The notes beneath the pieces are model-generated. The model had not been told where the DNA came from and searched no databases. It worked only from the letters and a program-made list of their open reading frames with translations. Positions 63,529 to 64,000 of a stretch of DNA of 64,000 nt are shown here, piece by piece. Source of the stretch: Corallococcus macrosporus DSM 14697. Its GTDB lineage: Bacteria > Myxococcota > Myxococcia > Myxococcales > Myxococcaceae. The position numbers and the translations under genes are program-made. The stretch is taken from the NCBI RefSeq assembly GCF_002305895.1, contig NZ_CP022203.1, forward strand, positions 7,412,001-7,476,000. The letters are read 5' to 3'. Positions within the stretch are counted from its first letter, which is position 1, and the number at the start of each line of letters is the position of its first letter.

Positions 63529-63957
63529 ATGAAAATCACCAGCTACTACCCGGTCATCATGACGAACGACGTCGCGGGCACGGCGGCGTTCTACACGGCG
63601 CACTTCGGCTTCAGCCCGCGCTTCACCAGCGACTGGTACGTGCACCTCCAGTCGGACGAGTCCGAGCACGTCGCGCTGGCCATCCTCGACGGGCGGCATG
63701 AGACGGTGCCCGCGGCGGCTCGGGGCACGGTGGCGGGGACGATTCTCAACTTCGAGGTCGAGGACCCGGACGCCGTCTACCGGGACGTGCAGGCGGCCGG
63801 CCTCCCCATCCACCTCCCGCTGCGGGACGAGGACTTCGGCCAGCGGCACTTCATCACCTCGGACCCCAACGGGGTGCTCATCGACGTCATCAAGCCCATT
63901 CCGCCGAGCGAGGCCTTCGCCAGGCAGTACGAGGCCAGCGCGCTGCCGGTCGGCTGA
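63529..63957 (+). CDS. VOC/glyoxalase-fold protein
   Basis: A 142-residue VOC-superfamily protein. The layout is [27 protein letters not shown], then the second beta-alpha unit ending in [50 protein letters not shown]. The likely metal-site residues of glyoxalases are not all evident, so it may be a binding or resistance protein. It is divergent from a TetR gene with a shared operator. A GGGAG site precedes the ATG. Confidence 0.88.
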   Translation: MKITSYYPVIMTNDVAGTAAFYTAHFGFSPRFTSDWYVHLQSDESEHVALAILDGRHETVPAAARGTVAGTILNFEVEDPDAVYRDVQAAGLPIHLPLRDEDFGQRHFITSDPNGVLIDVIKPIPPSEAFARQYEASALPVG

Positions 63958-64000
63958 GCGCCCGGGGCGTCCGCTGGCGCTCGCGGACCGGGCTCAGTGC

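Noticed and set aside
62856-63539. Longer TetR protein starting at 63539
   Set aside because: This start would put the perfect operator palindrome inside the coding region and add residues unlike the family; the ATG at 63470 is right.

Overview
The window is GC-rich, gene-dense bacterial DNA that reads as a chromosome segment of a Myxococcus-type myxobacterium (Myxococcaceae). Pointers to this are a SigC-type group-3 sigma factor that looks nearly identical, from memory, to Myxococcus xanthus SigC, a SitA/SitI swarm-inhibition toxin cassette, several MYXO-CTERM sorting tails, many lipoproteins with 'PDAG'-type linkers, an MXAN_6230/SCO0854-type RING protein and a geosmin synthase. The strong third-position GC bias produces very long antisense open frames over most real genes. 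I treated these as shadows.

Layout. 1-6.1 kb: a large PIG-L deacetylase (cut by the left edge) diverges from a tightly overlapping bshC-bshB1-bshA operon for bacillithiol. 6.1-9.8 kb: a DUF2911 protein, an OLD/AAA-like ATPase with an altered Walker A lysine, and a TetR gene divergent from a DoxX-like gene with a perfect operator between them. 9.9-11.8 kb: SitA5-like lipoprotein toxin plus immunity protein. 11.8-17.9 kb: alpha/beta hydrolase, small membrane proteins, sigC with a sigma-54-like promoter, an AlkZ-like winged-helix protein, an SDR and a GH16 relic. 18.2-24.0 kb: IS701 transposase relic, delta-60-repeat lipoprotein, ArsR regulator with a broken VOC gene, and a three-gene overlapping operon for exported proteins (PLA2-like motif, MORN repeats, trypsin-like protease). 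24.1-27.8 kb: ileS with an extra domain beside the KMSKS loop. 28-34.8 kb: truncated GH26-like enzyme, TonB-dependent receptor, and a Fur-box-preceded iron operon (two small membrane proteins, PepSY protein, MxcI-like lipoprotein). 35-40.3 kb: SDR/AraC pair, RegB/RegA-like redox two-component system, diheme-cytochrome-like lipoprotein and a membrane partner. 40.4-49 kb: RING/TerD-like protein, an unknown protein coupled to a heme-oxygenase-like diiron protein, beta-helix MYXO-CTERM protein, spermidine-synthase-like protein and a VOC protein. 49.2-54.9 kb: a 1876-residue fusion of a kelch/HYR/MYXO-CTERM lipoprotein with a TSP3-OmpA outer-membrane protein. 55-57 kb: DJ-1/PfpI lipoprotein and an AraC regulator.

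57.0-62.2 kb holds the most striking system. A bifunctional geosmin synthase gene is followed at short spacing by two paralogous Family 2B encapsulin shell genes (HK97-type shells with an inserted cyclic-nucleotide-binding-like domain). This strongly suggests a two-component protein nanocompartment loaded with a terpene synthase. The synthase carries a GLGTSAAR motif twice, and it resembles a motif in the N-terminal arms of both shells. The ribosome binding sites of the synthase and of the second shell lie in short hairpins. The window ends with a Cys-rich lipoprotein and a TetR/VOC divergent pair around a perfect palindrome.

All functional names come from reading motifs and from memory of families. 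No database search was run.
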